Source: Moniliella sp. 'wahieum'
Lineage: Eukaryota; Basidiomycota; Moniliellomycetes; Moniliellales; Moniliellaceae
Assembly (NCBI GenBank): GCA_003971905.1
Contig: RSEE01000080.1
Location: 62,001-126,000 of the forward strand
Reading direction: 5' to 3'
Length of the DNA stretch: 64,000 nucleotides
A program made the translations under genes and the position numbers. A model generated the notes under the pieces. The model was not told where the DNA came from. It saw nothing but the letters and a program-made list of their open reading frames with translations, and did not search any database. Position 1 is the stretch's first letter. Each line of letters begins with the position of its first letter. Below, one piece after another: positions 59,032-64,000 of this stretch.

Positions 59032-59392
59032 GTTGGGCAAGCGTAGGCAGTGCCTGTGTCGGGTCCGGGTGGGTTGCGCGTACGAGTGGTGGCAGCAGTG
59101 CTGGGAGCCGAGCAAATCGGGCCGCGTGGAGTTGGGGCGGAGTAGGGGTGGGCGAGTGTCAGGTTGCGCTGGGCACACGGGACGCGGCCGTGCTGACGAC
59201 GCGCCGGCCTGCTGAGGTAAGCAACCCTTCGCCCGCCCCCCCCAATTCCGCCCCTCCGCTCCAGTCGAGAGCATCGACGGCGGTCAGCATGGGGGTGGAT
59301 CGCCTGCTGGCTTGTCTGTTCCTCGCCCCTTCTCTGTCCCATCCACCTCCACTGCCCCTGCCACTGCCGCCGCCACCCACCCTCTCTCCACC
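59032..59392. promoter_or_regulatory. Divergent promoter, RPN10 / POP2
   Basis: 361 bp between divergent ATGs, with C-rich pyrimidine tracts before the POP2 start. I did not see a full Rpn4-type proteasome box. Confidence 0.4.
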
Positions 59393-60442
59393 ATGTCCTT
59401 ACTTCCGGCACCATACGGGAGGTATGGGCCGAGAACTTTGAGGCCGAGATGGGCCTGCTGCGCAACGTGATTGACCGATACCCATACGTTGCGATGGACA
59501 CGGAGTTCCCTGGCATTGTCTCCCGTCCCATTGGACGCTTCAAGGGCAGCTCGGACTACCACTACCAGACGCTGCGGTGCAACGTGGACCTGCTCAAGAT
59601 CATTAGCTGGGCCTGACTGTCTGCGACGAGGACGGCAACGAGCCTCCGCCCAACGAGCCTAGCATCTGGCAATTCAACTTCCGTTTCAGCGCTGGCCAGG
59701 ACATGTGTGCCCCCGACTCGCTCGAGATTTTGCACAATGCTGGGCTGCAGTTCGATCGGCATGCCACGTCGGGCATTGATCCGGCTCATTTTGGCGAGCT
59801 GCTGATCACGTCGGGCCTGGTGCTGTTTGACAATGTGCGATGGGTTTCGTTCCACAGGTACGTGTGGCAGGACTGGCCTGGTTCCTTCTCCTTGACCGAG
59901 GCAGCTGACTAACCCTGGCCCCGATGGGCCTGATGCGCAGCGGGTACGACTTTGGCTACTTGCTCAAGGTGGTCACCAATGCGCCGTTGCCGGCGACCGA
60001 AGCTGCGTTTTTCGAAGCGCTCAAGCTCTGGTTCCCCAAGATCTACGACATCAAGTACTTGATGCGCTACTGCAGCAACCTCAAGGGCGGGCTGCAAGAT
60101 TTGGCGGACGAGTTGAAGGTGCAACGAGTGGGGCGGCAACACCAAGCCGGCAGCGATGCGCAGTTGACTGGCAGTGTCTTTTTCCGCCTCCGTGCGCAGT
60201 ACTTTCACGGCGTGATTGACGACACGAAATTGGGTTGTCTCTATGGCTTTTCGGCGATGAACCGGCCCGAAGCTGCTCGGGGCTACACCCAGGCCCAGGC
60301 CCAGGCCATGGCCCACCCGTCCCAGGCCCAGCCCATGAACTTTATGTCGGCCGTTATCTCGGCCGCCGCCCAAAGGGGGAAAGTGACCATCACTTCCCCC
60401 ACCCCGACCACCCCCGAGGGCAAAAAGGCATTTGGCCACTGA
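59393..60442 (+). CDS. POP2: CCR4-NOT deadenylase subunit Pop2/Caf1
   Basis: DEDD-family 3'-5' exoribonuclease that shortens poly(A) tails as part of CCR4-NOT in the cytoplasm. The ATG at 59393 gives MSLLP, then after one lost base [24 protein letters not shown] residues are in [11 protein letters not shown] (D, E), [12 protein letters not shown] (D, split by the intron) and the [10 protein letters not shown] region (D with the following helix). [20 protein letters not shown] is also typical. A step near 59606 restores the [16 protein letters not shown] motif. The intron 59858-59940 (GTACGT to GCGCAG, 83 nt, GACTAACC branch site) splits the Ser codon of FHSGYDFGY. A Gln/Ala-rich tail ([20 protein letters not shown]) ends at TGA 60440-60442. 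Length is about 320 residues, as usual. Confidence 0.94.
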
Positions 60443-60635
60443 CCCTTGTACATCTACCTTTCCCCGCTCTTCCCCACTTCTCTCTACCTCTCTCTACCCC
60501 TTGGCTGTTCGCCCACGCGCGCTGTACACTATGGAGCCAATGATCTGCTGTCTGCGCACGCTCGTAGCCTCGTAGTCAATCCATCCATCCATCCCGCCGC
60601 TCGCTCCACCGCCGCGTGGGGTGGCGGACGCGGCA

Positions 60636-63799
<3,164 letters not shown>

Positions 63800-64000
63800 T
63801 TAGGCCGAGAACTTGCCCTGGGCATACCCCTTGTTCTTGAGCGACATCCTGCCAAGCCACCAAAGTCAGTCAGTCAGTCTACCCATCTGCGTGGCGCACA
63901 AGGGAGCAAGAGGGGGGAAAGAGAAAAGGAAAAGAGAAAAGAGAAAAGGTACATACTCGAGTGCAGCCACGCCCCAGTCGTTGCCATGGTTGTGACCTTT
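63800..64000 (-). CDS. C-terminal end of an unidentified gene entering from the right edge (partial)
   Basis: Two exons can be joined. Exon at 64000-63957 is open and reads KGHNHGNDWGVAALE; a donor GTATGT follows, then a 108-nt pyrimidine-rich intron (63849-63956) ending GGCAG; exon 63848-63800 completes the Glu codon and reads MSLKNKGYAQGKFSA with TAA at 63800-63802. The donor, polypyrimidine tract and in-phase junction support splicing. The 30 visible residues do not identify the protein; most of it lies beyond the window. Confidence 0.55.

Overview
The window is nuclear DNA of a GC-rich fungus, most likely a basidiomycete. Genes lie on both strands, carry their own promoters and are split by short GT-AG introns. 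The introns placed to the base are 49-168 nt, several with a CTAAC-type branch site shortly before the acceptor. Household genes are typical fungal orthologues (Rrp12, eIF3m, Nip7, Ubp15/USP7, UBE2H/Ubc8, Sit4/PP6, Bem1/Scd2, polo kinase, Ysc84, Ydj1, Kgd4, Tapt1/Emp65, Rtc4, Rpn10, Pop2/Caf1, GAPDH). The basidiomycete placement is an inference from protein flavour, not proven. There are no operons, CRISPR arrays or complete mobile elements.

Layout: 1-16 kb holds the end of RRP12, eIF3m, the complex I LYR subunit, tRNA-Met, an unknown tail-anchored protein, a Brc1/Rtt107-like BRCT protein, UBP15, a small membrane protein, UBE2H and an Lsb1-like SH3 protein. 16-30 kb holds a Sit4/PP6 phosphatase, an unknown protein, NIP7, the polarity scaffold Bem1, polo kinase and a NIMA-like kinase. 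After a 2.6-kb gene-poor stretch, 32-48 kb holds Ysc84, Ydj1, Kgd4, a Rix1/PELP1-like factor, a Byr4/Bfa1-like protein, Tapt1 and tRNA-Ala. 48-64 kb holds Rtc4, a Ser/Pro-rich membrane protein, a Pho80/Pcl-type cyclin, an unknown protein, RPN10, POP2, GAPDH and the tail of a gene entering from the right edge.

The dominant oddity is that nearly every conserved gene changes reading frame one or more times, usually by loss of a single base and often beside a homopolymer, although each side of the break still matches the family. This looks like uncorrected indels in the assembly rather than gene decay. Gene boundaries below span these breaks.

Functional themes are ribosome biogenesis and translation (RRP12, eIF3m, NIP7, Rix1-like), mitotic control and polarity (polo kinase, NIMA-like kinase, Byr4-like, Sit4, cyclin, Bem1), cortical actin SH3 proteins (Lsb1-like, Ysc84) and ubiquitin/proteasome (UBP15, UBE2H, RPN10). 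I found no convincing new multi-gene system. The best leads are a phosphatase catalytic subunit with a long Ser/Pro-rich insert, a 7-nt microexon, an array of CACGTG sites before a cyclin gene, and three heptamer minisatellites.
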